The notes under the pieces: model-generated
Seen by the model: only the letters and a program-made list of their open reading frames with translations
What the model was told of the DNA's origin: nothing
The model's database searches: none
Source: Eumeta japonica
Lineage: Eukaryota > Arthropoda > Insecta > Lepidoptera > Psychidae
Reading direction: 5' to 3'
DNA: 64,000 nt
Assembly: GCA_005406025.1 (NCBI GenBank)
Contig: BGZK01001577.1
Span: forward strand, 62,001 to 126,000
Translations under genes and position numbers: made by a program
Shown: positions 24,501-38,179 of the stretch, in pieces
Layout: every line of letters starts with the position of its first letter
Numbering within the stretch: position 1 is the first letter of the stretch

Positions 24501-25150
24501 AATTCGATCGTATGGTAGAATCGAATACGGTACCATTTGATTGGAGGTCAAAATGTTAGTATTGAGCTACTTTACCTCTCGACATCGACTTCGTTGCTGC
24601 AAATAAAAATATTCAGCAAGATTTTCAAATAAAACTCTCTACGAACTTTGATGAATAACAATTTTTTTTACTGGAATGTTACGTCAACAACACAAAAAAC
24701 ATACCCTTTCAAATCGCTGTAATAAATAAACTAATCTCAATAGGTATCAAATTTTTTATTACACCGTTTCAGTTTGTTCATATATTTCGGTCATACGTCT
24801 TTCCGGGGTGAACGTGCTAACGATACAAGTTTCTAACTAGATTTTTTTTACAACGGGTACTGGCAATACGGTAAATCGAGACATGATTGTCGAAAGGATA
24901 AGATCAATTCATTAATGTTTATGCATCTGCGTATGTAACGAGCCCATTGCCGCAGGCCATCAAGCACTCGCCCATTATTCCAATTTAAAATCACTTTTAA
25001 CAAAAAGTCACGTTTATAAGGAATCACAAGCCACGAAACCTCGAGTTGGCAAAGTCGCGAAGTCGTAGAAATCTTATGCTAACATCTTTTCCATTAGGTT
25101 GAGAAAATCTTTTAAGTCTGAGGACATCTTCCGTTTCCTTCCACTTTTAC

Positions 25151-25416
25151 AGGTTCATTTTGGTCAAAATTAATCCTAAAAGTGGCTTCTTGTTAGGAGT
25201 GAGCTCGGTAAGAACTCGCAGAAGAGACCCTTAGCCTTTTTAATATTACCACGGAAAATATTTTAAAAGTTATTGAAATTAACAGTTTTTATAAATAAAT
25301 ATTTTTATGGTACAAGGGAAAAAATGTTAAGGGTTCATTTTGACCAAAATTAACCCTTTTTTTTTTGGTTACAATGTGACGGGGCAATTACAATGTGAAA
25401 AATTGTAATTGCCCCG
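25151..25416. repeat. Two direct repeats of 27 bp, the second followed by a perfect 15-base hairpin
   Basis: RGGTTCATTTTG-CAAAATTAA occurs at 25151-25177 and 25331-25357, exactly 180 bases apart. CGGGGCAATTACAAT (25380-25394) pairs with 25402-25416 across a 7-base loop. Confidence 0.8.
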
Positions 25417-27526
25417 ACTACAATTTTTCACAAAAATCAAGCTTTAACCAAAAACCAGCTCCTTATTATAAAATGGAATAATGCATCTTATGAGGTTACT
25501 AGTGCAATCCATAAGGTAACCATAGGTTCAAGTATGTTTCCCTGAAGGACAGGTAAAATCCATAGACATGCAATGGGTGGCCTTCTTCTATACATGCCTC
25601 TTTTGTTTTATTGACATTAATTAATCACTTGCTCATGCAATATCCATCGCATTTAGGTGTTTTTTTTTTATATTTCTCAGTGAAAGTTAAATTAAATTTC
25701 TTAAACATAGTCATTTTCCATTTATAAGTTTTAACTGAGTTTAAACTTTTCGTTAAAAGAAAATTATATACCGTGTTGGAATATCTCAATGATAAAAGTC
25801 CCTGGGATTGAAATGCTCGGCTATATCCAGGGTATTTTATATTATTTTAAAATGTTTGACTAAATTATTAATTACTAAACCCTTTGTATTGATGAGTAAA
25901 AAGAGCAAGCCTTGAGTTTCTTGCCCGTTCTTCTCTAGGTGAATTAGCATTTGGAATGGCTGGTAATGTTAAAAAGAATTTATTAATGACGTATTTCAAG
26001 TGTAATTTCATTACCTACGAAAAAAAGATATTTTTAATTTTGATTTAAATTATCTTTTGAATCTCTGTATATTAAAAAAAAATACATTTTGAAATAGCAC
26101 CGGAGACAAACTGCAAGTTCTTTTAAAATTTTCCATAACGTAAATGTACCCGCAAAAAGACGAAATAGATAACATACGTGCTCAAAATTTTTCACGTGTC
26201 TTTGTTTTTACGATAAACGTAATCGCAAAGTTAAGACATTGAATGTTATTCGAGAGTTTACTTATCAATAAGAAATTCAATACGATTATATTATCTTCAT
26301 GTTTTCGAGATAATATTGTTTATGCATCACTTATCAAAAAGGAAAAAAGTGACATAAACTTATGAGTTGTTACGTCAGGTTTAAATCCTACTGCTGAGGT
26401 AAAAGTATCCTACGATTATTTTATTGCATATTACGAAGCACGACCTCAACCCTAGCGCGCTGGTTTGACTATGTTTGATGCGTTACTTGTATCATATAAA
26501 TTTGAGTCTATTATATTCATAAATAGTGAACAATACAACATGGCTCATGTTATTTTTATAATACCCTCAAACTAAAGATAGGTCTCATCAATTAAGAACC
26601 CGCGGTCGCATCGAGATTAAGAGACACGAGTCGAAACGGACACAAGATTTAAATTGGCTTTTTTCAAGATAAATACGCACGGAAGCAACAAAAACGTGTC
26701 ACATAAATATTTATAGACGGCCCCTCTGTTCGTTTGACATTATCCCATAAACCCAGACGGCCGTCAGACCGGCCGAAAAAGTCATAATATGGCAACACCT
26801 TTTCCACTTTCTTCATCGACACAAAAGCTTCGGACTGACGTTCCGTTACATTGACAATGGCAAGCGCCAGTCGGAAGTGCAAGTGTTCCTGTGCACACCG
26901 ACTTCCAAACATGTAGGAAATGGTACAACCGGTCGCGCGCCCATATCGATACGAGTACGTTGCAAAGTCTTCGAGTAGTGCACTTCCTGTGTTATTTATT
27001 TAACAACAAATATTTTGTTCGCTTGAAAGGCGGGAAGCGAGGTTGCGTTTGAAAAATTATTATTGGTCATTGGCATTTGTACATTTGATAGACAGTGTAA
27101 TATCACTAGTTGTTCCTATACCGGTCCGTGTTAAAAATAATTCGAGGTCACCATACGTGCATTTCGACAATTTATTATTATAAACAGGTTAACTGAGAGT
27201 AATATACGTTTAAAAGTTAACAATTAATCTACTAGCTAAAAGCACACCTTTGTGATGACTGACATATTTCTATATATTTCTAAAATGAAAATCAACAAAA
27301 TCAAAATTAGTCACTATCTTTAAAGTAAATATATTTATAATATCATTCAAATAAAATAAGAGTACGATAAAAATCGTATTTTCGTGACTACAAATAAGAG
27401 TTAAACATTTTTACGGCGATATTTTTATTGGAAAAAAGTTTATACGTGTCAAAATCATATTTCAAAAGAATATGCTGCAGCTATAAGTTTGCGCTGTTAT
27501 GTAATATATTTATTTTCCTCTTGCTA

Positions 27527-27815
27527 CAGGGAGGACAATAAGATGCATAACGCACGCCCACACACCGGTGCGTTCAGGGAGTGTGGGTTTATAATCCACT
27601 AAAACATCCCCCTGGAGTGTTTTGGACAAATAACCGTGTCGGCTGCGTTAGCCCAAGGGCTGTGACTGTTTCCAGAACGCAGTCGGACAGCAGACGGGGG
27701 TGCTGGCGGCGCGTGACTTGCCCTGTGGGCGGTTCCTTAGGGCAATGTGTTTGGCCCGCTTCGTATATGTATCAGCCAGGTGCGGGAGCGACCCGATCAT
27801 TGATACGCGATGATT
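27527..27815. other. GC-rich island preceded by an acceptor-like sequence
   Basis: A TTTTCCTCTTGCTACAG tract leads into about 280 bases of GC-rich sequence with a small open frame on the plus strand (27581-27871). No family is recognised. It could be an untranslated exon or a transposon fragment. Confidence 0.25.
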
Positions 27816-30800
27816 TGTTTATGGACTTATATTCTGTTAAACTTCGGTTTTCTAATATTAATATTATGTAGAAAGAATGTTTTTTAATATGTGAATGTGG
27901 GATAGCGACCACGTTACGGACGTAACGGTATGAAAGAAACATGATACTCTTAATTTTTTTTTCCAAACTCGATTTTATTCCAATAATATTTATGACGTAC
28001 TACAATTTCCAACTCTCATTTATACTTTTTCAATTACGATGCAGTGCTAGAATTTTTATTTTTAATGGAAGTATTATTATAGCCAAATAATAATTAATTT
28101 TGTAATCATAAATAATTCATAGACTCGATTTTAAAATATAGTCATTGTGGTCACGTGATACTAGTAATTAATAATCTTAATTGCACCTGATGTTGTTTGA
28201 CATTACAAACACATAGATAGTGTTATTGTTTACTTATCCTGTATCTGACTATATTTAACTTTAACCTGCACTTAATTTTAATATCGAAATGAGCGTTAAT
28301 AATATAAATACAAATACATAATTTGGTTGCAGCTAACGTTTACAATAGCGAATTTCTGATGATCTCATGAATACTTCCTCATGCGGGTATCTCATTTATC
28401 TATATTGAGATTTGTCCTTGTGTATAGATTGTGAGTGGGAATATTCATACTACCTTACAGCCACTGTCAAACTTATAATAACTTTTTTAGATTCACCGTA
28501 GTCGGATAAAACGAATGGCTGGTAAAGCTAAGTGGATATGGTGAAGATAGTAAAATATTATACATATTTACTATTTCAGCATGTTACTCAGTTTTTTCTA
28601 CTAATCACATTTCCTTTAATAGAAGTTCGAGGTAAAATGCACTAAATCTATCAGTACATCGAAACAATAATTGTACATATATATATGTATATTACGTCGA
28701 CTTTTGTACATAGTGTATGGACATTTTGAAATTATCGGTATCTGAATTATATTGCACGCCTCAAAACGCGAAACGTTTGAGGTAGTGCATTGCTCTCAAC
28801 TTGCCAAAAACAAGTGCTGTCTTGAACTTTGATTATCCTTTATGAGTACACTAATACTTTTATATGAGTACATTGATATGTAGAAAAACTATCCTTTTAA
28901 CACAATTATAAAAACAAATTAACATTTATTTCGTATTAAATAAAGAAAAAAATTGATTTAAAAAATATTCCATGGACATCCGTGTATCCGTGGATTCCAT
29001 GTGTGGTCAAAATAACATCTGAGATACTCCACATATAGAGATTATTTTTTTTAATACACTTCATACTTGTTTCTCCTGATTTCTTACTGAAAATGGCTGT
29101 TTAATTCAATGTCGTGTAATTGATATTAATAAAAAGCTAAAATTGACTCCTATTTTGTATATTTTTATCTATAAATAAATAAAATTTAGCGTTAGGCCGC
29201 AGTTAGTCAGCTGATCTATAGTTACAGCCTACACGTGTCGTATTCTTCTTGTTAAAATAGTAAATTCCGCAAGATTAAAAACTAAAATTAAATCAAAATT
29301 TGTTTTTACAATTTTTCTGATTTTAAACGAGCATTATGAGGCGTACGCTTTTGGATTTTCCAAATATTTTATGTGCGAAAAAGCAAAATAAAATTATAAC
29401 AACAATAAACAATAAAATGTCATGAAACTGCTAATATTTTACTGAAGCACCAAAATGCTTTTCTTCATATTGACTCATTATTATTTGAATTAAAAACAAT
29501 TTTCACGTATTTTAATTATCTATGGCATTAAAAATAAAAATTACTGACCTCTTCTACAACACGAAAAAACGCACTTTTAAAATGAATTCTAAAATTTAAA
29601 TCTACATGTAAAAGTGACTTTCATTAAAAATTAATTTTAACAGGTGGTCGGACTCGTAACTTCAAAAATTAGTTTTGAAAGTCTAAATAAATCATTCTTA
29701 TAAATAAAAATCGAGTAGAAAATGATGTCTGTATAGTGTTTAGTAATATGTTATTTTATTTTATTACGAAGATTATATCACTCAGGTCTCGGGCTATAAT
29801 CATCACGGACGTCAAAATTATTAAAATAATTACTTCTCTTTTACACATAAAAATATTGTCCAACATTCTTTCCATTCTCCAAAAAGCATAAAAATGTAAA
29901 TACGCTTGTAAATATAAAAAGGAAGTAAAAATAAAAATCGTGAATACAAAAATGAAAAATATTTAGGTAACATGTGGAATGTTTTTTATTGGTTTTAAAC
30001 TGTGTTAATGTTATTACAGCATAGGTTTTACAGATTGAAATTGTGGACATTTAATCACTATTTATGTTATTGAAATGCATAAATAAATAACTCACTTTTT
30101 TAAGATGGCAGGACTATTGAATTAACGCACAAGTCACTTGATAATAAAAAACCAAAAATATATATATATATGTGATATTGAAATATATTTTTATTAGAAA
30201 TATTACAGTTATAATATTTATTTCCAATTTTGGCCGCCGTCGCTGTCGACGCTCGGCCTCGTTTTGCCAACTGGCCGTCGCAACCTCAGTATTTAGATCT
30301 GGCTGGCTAGTGACGACACAGCTTGTGAAAAACCTATCAAAAGCTCCTACATGCGGCATACCTTTTCTGTTCGCGAGGTGATAAGAAACAACGTACCTTA
30401 TGACGTATACAATAAAACACAATATTGAATCAAAACAAAACAGGTTCGCCGTGACATCTAACGTACACTCGACTGCTATAGGAGGAAAATAAGATTATTT
30501 TGCTAATAGTTTAGGAGGCGACCGTGCTAAATTGACGGAAATTTTGTACGCCTCTTTTTCCTTATGATACTTAAATGGGTAAAAATCCAGCAGACGCAAG
30601 CTTATAATTGATAATTTTTTTTCCACGATCCGGCAATTTTTTTACCAAGCGCATCTTATTCATGAACACAAATTAGAAAGTAAATATAAAACTAAAATTT
30701 ATGCCAAATTCTAACAAAAAAATATTTATTATTTGAATATGTGATATTTTAATATCTAATTGAAGTGGCCTATGTAGTAGATGACCTAATTTTTTTTTTA

Positions 30801-32627
30801 AATATCAATGCATGACTTTTTTATTGAACAATTCGATAGAGGCTTTTATATCCAAAATTAAAATTACCTAATTAATATAAATATACATGCTCATTTACCG
30901 GCTATGCTCAGACTCATCAATTACACATATTTATTATATATAGAGCTATTTCAACGTTGTGTACCCAACCTCCGTCGTCCTTCTACACATATTTGTAATA
31001 AAGATGCATGTAACGCGTTGTGTTCTGCACAACCCACATTCAGTCATTGCTGTCGTTCAATCTTAAGGTTATGCACGATACATCAAGAACAGTTTTGTCG
31101 CCTGCTATCATTCACTTCATGTCCAAATTATTTAGTTTAGTTAGCCGATAAGTTATACGTCATTATGGTGTTTTGTGGTGCAAAATTGTAAGAAACACTA
31201 TTATAAGTAACAAAAAAATTATAAAGACATTTCATGTATAAGTAATGTCTATTTTTATATTTTATCACTAAAAACTGTCGAATTAACAACTAAATGTTCA
31301 ACACAGTGCAGTTGTTCCATATTAACAAACCTCATTCAAATCAACGAAGAAGTAACCAACTCAATAAGTAACGTGGGAGCGAGACACGTATTATTTTTTA
31401 TACGGTAACAATATAACTCCCTTGCTGTTTCCACTCTCAAGCTGGAACGCACACATGTATGCTTTATTAATACAATTGATAGAGGGTATATATCGCTCAA
31501 AGAAAAGATAAAAAAAACCGGATAGGTCGGACGGAAACTAATTCGCCTTGAGTTTGAGCACGACGCCAAAATATTAAACGTTGGGTTTCGTTTGTTAAAT
31601 CTGTGGTGACACACGTTCCAAGAAACGAAATCGCTACTTTTGTTTGTGCAGTAATTAGACGAATCCAAGGCTTCCAGTTAACCGAAGTTTGGGATTATAA
31701 TTTGACCACTCACGTCAACGTTCACCACAATAGCACATGTGGACAAATTCTCGTGTTATTAGACGATCGATAAATAGCGATAGAAGTGCAAAGCGATATC
31801 TACTCACATCAAAGTTTTTGTATTATTTATTTAAACTATACAAATACTTTGATTAATTTAATATTTTAAAAGGTCAAAATAAGAAGATTAAGATCGAAGT
31901 TCTGAAAAGACTTAACATTAGTAACCTAGTACTACAGTAATTGAACAATTATTTCTTAATAATTTTACAGAAACACTTTCTAAATATGTTCGTTATGTGC
32001 TACCTTATGCAATAAGAACGTTAAAGTTAAAAGTATATTTAAATGCATTAGTTCTAAATTTATGTTTATGACTTTTAGGCGAGATTTTTTTGTATTATGG
32101 AAAATTTATGTGTTTCAGAATTACACATTCGTTATATGTGCTTAGTTGTGCGAAATTGAGTGAGGCCTGTCTATATTTTAATGTTGCCCTTATAACGTGT
32201 ATTCCATTGTTTGCGCCTATGCTTACAATATGGTCGTATATTTTAGGTAAATACTGTTCCAGTAAATCATAATCTGATTTTGTTATCGTCGGAGTCTTTG
32301 TATTGCCTATAACTATGATAGCAGATTAAAAACGTATTCACATCTACAAAAAATGTGTAAAATTTTAGTATACAGAAGTGCTCTTAATTGTTTTTTAAAA
32401 ATTTAATAGAATCTCTTATTCGCTTCACTACTAATATTTTTACACTTGCCTCCTGGACTAAACTTTATGATTGCACATATTTAGCAAGTTTTAAATTTAT
32501 GTTTGTTGCGGCTCAATACTTACGGAGGGGAGTTTCCTTATTTAATGACAAGGGGCTTACCTACACGGGTTTTTTTTTCATTTTTGATACATTGGATGTA
32601 CTAAATGTATAAATGGATGTTAACGGT

Positions 32628-32741
32628 GAGTTCCGTCAAAAGTAAAAACGTAATCTGTAAGATCTAACACATTACCCATTCATTTTTATCAAATCTTACG
32701 TATTACTTTCATGAATTACATTTTTACTTTTGGTGAAACTC
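32628..32741. mobile_element. Small MITE, about 114 bp
   Basis: GAGTTCCGTCAAAAGTAAAAA at the left and its inverted counterpart (TTTTTACTTTTGGTGAAACTC) at the right pair, and the pairing continues through ACGTAAT and TAAGAT blocks. Confidence 0.7.
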
Positions 32742-33096
32742 AGTATAAAAATATACATCTCGCGAAATGCGAATGAATTAATTTTTTAGACATATAAAAG
32801 TTAATTTTTTAAACATAAAACAAAAATAAAAGGTGGTTTTAAACAGTGATATCAATTTCTCTACACAATTTAAGACGTATTTCAAAATTTTTATATTGCA
32901 CATTAAAATTATTGTATTTTATACATTTTGAAAGTTGGCTATCAAACTGGCTAAACACATTTTATTTATTTAATCAGCACCTGAACGGCGAATATAAAAC
33001 CATTATAGCTGAGAGTACTAAATGAGACGGGGAGCGGTCCCGTTTGGCGTCCGAATAAAATTGTCAGTTTAAATTTTAGAAAGTTGGCATAAACTA

Positions 33097-33700
33097 CAAA
33101 CAAGTGCGTGTCGGATCAAGCGTAGTGTAGGGTTCCGTAGTAGCTCGTCACAATATGCTAGTTTTTTGTTCAATACTACGAACTTGATGAGTTTACGATT
33201 TAACGGCTAAAAAACGAGTGGTGTCGTGGGACACCAGGTAGGAACGAAGTTCCTTCGGCTAATGTACGATCGACACAATTTGCAAAAAAAAAATTGTGCT
33301 CAATTTTATGTAGGTTTTCATGATTTTTCTCTTAAATTTTGCTGATTAGTTTTTATTTAAGTACAGGAAAGTACTTAGGAAATAAAATAAATTACGTAAA
33401 ATACGGATCCCCAAATCGAAAATTGTTTTTAAAGACTAGGAATGTCTTTGAATGAGCTATCCGATGATACCCTGCACCATGGGATAGACGGGCAAAAAAA
33501 TAATCTTCACTTGGCGGGGAGGCACTAGAAAAAATATTTCAAGATTATATTTTACCACTTTGTCGGCGTGATTTACATGAATACCTGTACCAAATTACTG
33601 TTCTCTATTACTAAAAGTCTCCGAGCTAAGCCACGGAAAGACAAATGGAGTGACGAACGGACATGGTGAAACTTTAAGAGTCCCTTTATTGCTAAGCGTA
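33097..33700 (+). repeat. Dispersed repeat of the GTGCGAGTC/GGGTTCCGTA family
   Basis: CAAGTGCGTGTCGGATCAAGCG and AGGGTTCCGTAGTAGC open the copy. It continues through GGTGTCGTGGGACACC, TTTTACCACTTTGTCGGCGTG and a GACGAACGGACATGG block. The second half aligns with 60830-61100. Confidence 0.65.
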
Positions 33701-36060
33701 CGCCCTCTGAACGTCTAACCATAAATCCATTCTTCCTCTTTGTCTGTAGAGGATAGGAATTTTCGAAGGGCTGCATTTTTTAAACCATAATAGTTAGAAC
33801 ATAAAATATGTATTATTATGGAGGATATTGTAGTGAAGGGTTCGTTTACAATGGAGGACGATCTCGAAAGAATTTCATAATTTGTCTTTAAACCTCCGCT
33901 TTCGTGAATAAGAAATATATTCCATGACAAGCAAAAAAAAAAAAAAAAAATCGAAAGTTGTAAATTGGCAGTTAAAAGCATAAATATGTAAATAATATTT
34001 GTGCTCTTAACTATCAGATACGCTTTCTTCTAAACGTATGTAACATATGTTATAAATTAGAATACACCCAAGAGAAACAAAAAACTGTGAAACAGAAAAA
34101 ATAGAACTATTTCGGAATTTTATTTTACTTCAAGTGGGGACTTGATTTTAAATTTTATAAAATGTTACACAACGCTGTAAACATTTAATATTACTTACAT
34201 AGATCAATTGTTAAACGATATTATTGTGATAAAAATAGTCATTTTCCAAACGGTGAGGTCATTCTACAGACTTTAACGCACCAGTCTGGCTCTTTACGGT
34301 TTTTTTTCCAATTCTTCTTTACGTGCAATAATTCCCTGCGATTTGAGATATCAACTGCAATTACGACATTTTCCTCAATTTTCGTCGTCAACAGAAGTCG
34401 GTTTACTTTTTTGTCATAATATTATGCTACAATGAAACCGACGGTAGTTGTTTAGTCCGATATAGTATGAATCAAATCTAGATTTCAGTTTCAAATTCAG
34501 TAAAAAAGGTTAATTATCAGGATTGCGTATATATTTATATATTACTTATTTACCACAGTTATAGACAAGACGTATTTTCATTAAATATTTTCATGTAAAG
34601 AATGTAGAAAGCGCAATCTATTGACAATATGTTTAACTAATATGCACGACCACTGTTGGAATAAATCAAATTCTTAATGCAATTGTAATTTGTCTCGTGG
34701 ATAGATAAACTAATTTTAATACCGTTATTAGTATTAAAATTAGTTAGTTAAATAAGCAAAAGGTTTAAAATTAATATTTTTTTTCGTGGCAGTTGTAGTA
34801 GTTTACATTTTTTATACGAGTGTAGTCTGTCATGGCAATGATTAATAATATTTGTATTTCAACAGCTGAAGTAACCAATATTGTACATTGAATTACAACG
34901 TTTTGCAGCTATGTTACAGAGTATTAGCGAAGGCAAAAATGTTTTATCATAATAATTGTAAAAAGAATTATACTTTTAAAAAATTATTAAATTATTTTCT
35001 TGGGTCGCAATAACATTGTATGATTTAATTAGGTATAACATTGTATGATGTTAATTTCATAAAAACAAACAAATTAAAATTATTATAGTGATGAAATGCA
35101 GTCAGAAAATAAAATTTACGATATACAATAGGGTCTAATGAAGATTATTGTTATGTATGGAAAGAAATATAAGGTATAAAAGGGACTAATGGAATGAGTA
35201 GTAACTTTATGTGTGACTAATGTGAGTTTATGTGTGACTTCATGAAAAACGATTCTTTCTTGATTTGAAAACATAAAAGATATTTGCGACGAAGAAAATT
35301 AAAATTACATATCCTAATAGATTATTTAAAGCATTTCTAGCTATGATGTGCTAACAAATTACATTTTCTTCATTTTAGTAATACGACAAATAATTGTTCT
35401 TAAGCTAGCTATTTTTATTGTGAGTTTTTAATTGTTATAAAGCCAAAAAAATCTTTTTCGTGCATTTCGTTTTTAAGAAGTAAGACTTTTATTAATTATT
35501 TCTTTCTCAAGAAGTAAATAAATACATTTTTTTTAAATTCCTGTACTTGTGTCAAAAATTATAAAGGAATTAAAATATTTACTGAGTGTTATGTTTTATT
35601 TACTATTTTCTTGCTACTTAATACATAATATAGTAGTAGAATAAGAAGCAGACATGAAGCGGTGTGTTTCAAATTATACACATTTGCAGTAGTTAACTGC
35701 TAACCGTTAAAGTTAAATACTAAACATGTCAAAATATCGGTAATCCTAGACATATTGGCATCTTTGATATTAACTTAATGTCACAAATGTCAATATCTTT
35801 AACAGCGATTACTTGAAATAATTAACTGTTAAAGTTAAAAGCTAAACACGTCAAAATACATTGTTTTAACTTTCCTATTCAAGACGACTGAGTATCTTAC
35901 CACGAGCTCACCGCGGCTCTAAATTAGTGGTAACTCAAATAGACGACTACGTTATCTCTACTAATTTCCTTCACTTCCATAAAACTGTGCTCGTACTTTG
36001 CATTAACGTACACCATCTGATCCAATCATGTCCTACCAAATGATAAGAAAATAATGCGTA
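33701..36060. other. Intergenic AT-rich DNA
   Basis: A perfect 15-base inverted repeat lies at 34708-34722/34731-34745. A diverged direct repeat, GTTAAAGTTAAA...CTAAAC-GTCAAAATA, occurs near 35707 and 35828. There is no gene signal. Confidence 0.45.
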
Positions 36061-36084
36061 ATATAATGGTGTAGTTTACTATTT

Positions 36085-36230
36085 TTTTGGAGTGAAACTT
36101 TCTTAGGCACATTAGAGTGATTTCGTTCTATGACGTCACAGTGAAACACTCGAGTGACACGATCTGGTGACACGGTCGGGTCCGCTCGGCCCTTTTCGGC
36201 TCGGCCCAGCGGGCCCACATGTGCCACGCG
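36085..36230. repeat. Dispersed repeat with GGAGTGAAACTTTCTTAGGC
   Basis: The motif TTTTTTGGAGTGAAACTTTC is shared with 42422-42441 and, reversed, with the intron repeat at 6903-7065. It is followed by a GC-rich part with GACGTCA and CGGCTCGGCCC. Confidence 0.5.
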
Positions 36231-36270
36231 CATACATGATTGCGACTATTTTAGATACGGGCTGTTATTA

Positions 36271-36352
36271 TTCATTGAAAAAATGAAGAATACATGTAAA
36301 TTAAATGCATTATTCACAGAAAAAATGAAGAATGCATGTAAAATACATGCAA
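36271..36352 (+). repeat. Two-copy tandem repeat, period 42 bp
   Basis: GAAAAAATGAAGAATRCATGTAAA occurs at 36277 and 36319, followed in both by a similar ATGCA end. Confidence 0.8.
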
Positions 36353-36526
36353 TAAATGGAATATAATAGCGAAACTGTTGATTATATCAGCGGTTTCTAA
36401 TAGTTAAGTGAACACGGTGCACCACAAGTCAACGGTAAATTGATAATTAATATTTGACTAAACATTACTGCAATCTTTTATGCAATAATTTTATATTAAA
36501 ATCGATCCCAATTCCTGTAACTAATT

Positions 36527-36709
36527 ATGTTGCAACTGAGAATGGATTTGCCTTTGGATAGTGGCATTAATTCATTTCAAATAGAGAATAACGACAAAAA
36601 TTTACTTTCTCCTGCCCACATGGAAATAAAAAAAGGCTATGGGCGTGTGACAAAAGCGGAATGTACGAGAGATCATCGTGATAAAAACAACCAACAAACA
36701 TTGTCCCGG
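36527..36709 (+). CDS. Possible orphan coding exon
   Basis: The frame gives about 61 hydrophilic residues including MDLPLDSGINSFQ (ATG at 36542) and ECTRDHRDKNNQQ, then CGG followed by GTTAGT, a plausible splice donor, two codons before the stop. The codon mix looks like real coding sequence rather than AT-rich noise. I do not recognise the peptide and see no matching downstream exon. It may be a first exon of a gene beyond this window, or chance. Confidence 0.3.
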
Positions 36710-36826
36710 GTTAGTAATTAAATTGTGTCCTTGCTTTGGTTTTCGTTTTTAATAATAGTTCATCGTGAAAAAATCTTGTAACCATGACTGAGTAATACAA
36801 TAATTTACATTCTTTCTCATTTTTTT

Positions 36827-37470
36827 AACTTCCGCTAAGAAAATTGAAAATTTTCTAAAATTTTTAACTTCCCGCTAAGAAAATTGAAAATTTTCTAAAA
36901 TTTTCGGGAAGTTATTGGTTTCACCCCATTTTGCAAAAATTGAGTTCTTATCAGAACTCGACGTTCTGAGGGTCTAGGAAGATTCCCTGATCATCCCTGA
37001 GATGATGTCCGTATGTCTGTGTGGATGTGTGTGTGTGTGTATGTGTGGATGTTAACCTCTTATAACTTTTAAACGGCTTGACCGAATCGAGCTTACTAAA
37101 CGGCGTTCTAAAGAATTTTACCAAACTTAGATTTCCTAAAAGTTTGGGTCGATTTGAACCGGTAGACTTTGAGAAATTTTCAAAAAAACTAAGAAAAAAA
37201 ATTTTTTTTAAGTGTTTTTTTCAAAATAACGTTAAAATGGCTTAGCCCATCAATTCCAAAATCTAATCAGCTCTTAACCTATTAAAAACACATCGATCGC
37301 CGCAAACCGGGTCAAAATCGGTTGATTCGTTTGCGAGAAATCGTTGTCGAAAGAAATCGAAACAAACCGTTTTTTTACTCAAAAAATCGCGTCAAATCCC
37401 GTATATTTTCGAGTGTTTTGAACTCGAAAATAGCGGGAAGTTTCAGGATTGGCCTACAGGGTTAACCTAT
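36827..37470 (+). repeat. Long dispersed repeat, forward copy, with a duplicated hairpin at its left end
   Basis: AACTTCC(C)GCTAAGAAAATTG is duplicated at 36827 and 36866. The second copy forms a hairpin closing with CGGGAAGTT at 36905-36913. A (GT)n stretch at about 37027-37040 and the end GCGGGAAGTTTCAGGATTGG match the reverse copy at 1318-2285. A weaker third copy is near 58836-59140. Confidence 0.7.
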
Positions 37471-38179
37471 TTTTTTATTTCTTAACCAATTTTAATTTTG
37501 ATTTCACTGTCAGCCATCATGTCAAGTCAATTTACATATTTCATCAACAAATATAATATACTAAATATCAGTAAACTACCCTATTAGTCTTCTCTATGTT
37601 CATTAACAAAGTACAATACGTTCCAAAGGGTAAAAATTTTTAAAGAAAGGAAGATGATCATATTATAAGCTCAAACATTGCTTTCACAGAAATTTTCGGA
37701 AGAAGTTAAACATAAATCAAAAAACCAATATATCTGCTTTTTGAATCTTTTACAACGAAACATTTTGTATGTAGACAATAAATACTTTTTTAAAATAAGA
37801 CTATCTACTTATCAAAACAAAATACCTTTCATTAATAAATACTTGCATATACTTATTACCATTATTAAGTAACTCATCAAAGTGCCGGGCAAACTGTTTG
37901 CACGGATCAACTAGCAATAATATAATATAATCAAAATTATGTAAAAATCAAATAACATTTCTGGCTATGTAATTACCTAGGACTAATCATTTAGTGAAAT
38001 AAATTAAAAATTCGAAAAACCCCTGACACAAGCAAAACCTCTGAAAAATAAAAAAAATAATACGTATTGATCTTTAGACTTTAATATAAGTGGTAGGTAA
38101 TATTTTGAGTCGCGTCAAGGGAATCGCAAATGAAAATAAGAAGTTAACGGCACCTACAAGGGCTGCTATTCATGTATCC
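37471..38179. other. AT-rich spacer
   Basis: Nothing recognisable is seen between the repeat and the mariner remnant. Confidence 0.5.

Larger units (their letters stand above)
24501..33096. other. Long non-coding stretch with scattered hairpins and GC-rich islands
   Basis: No complete gene is visible. Local features include a repeat and hairpin at 25151-25416, GC-richer islands at 26650-26960, 27527-27815 and 30215-30390, and a MITE at 32628-32741. The remainder is AT-rich and unremarkable. Confidence 0.45.

Noticed and set aside
30114..30422. Open frames on both strands over a GC-richer patch
   Set aside because: Neither resembles a known protein. The patch is probably a repeat fragment, but no second copy was found.
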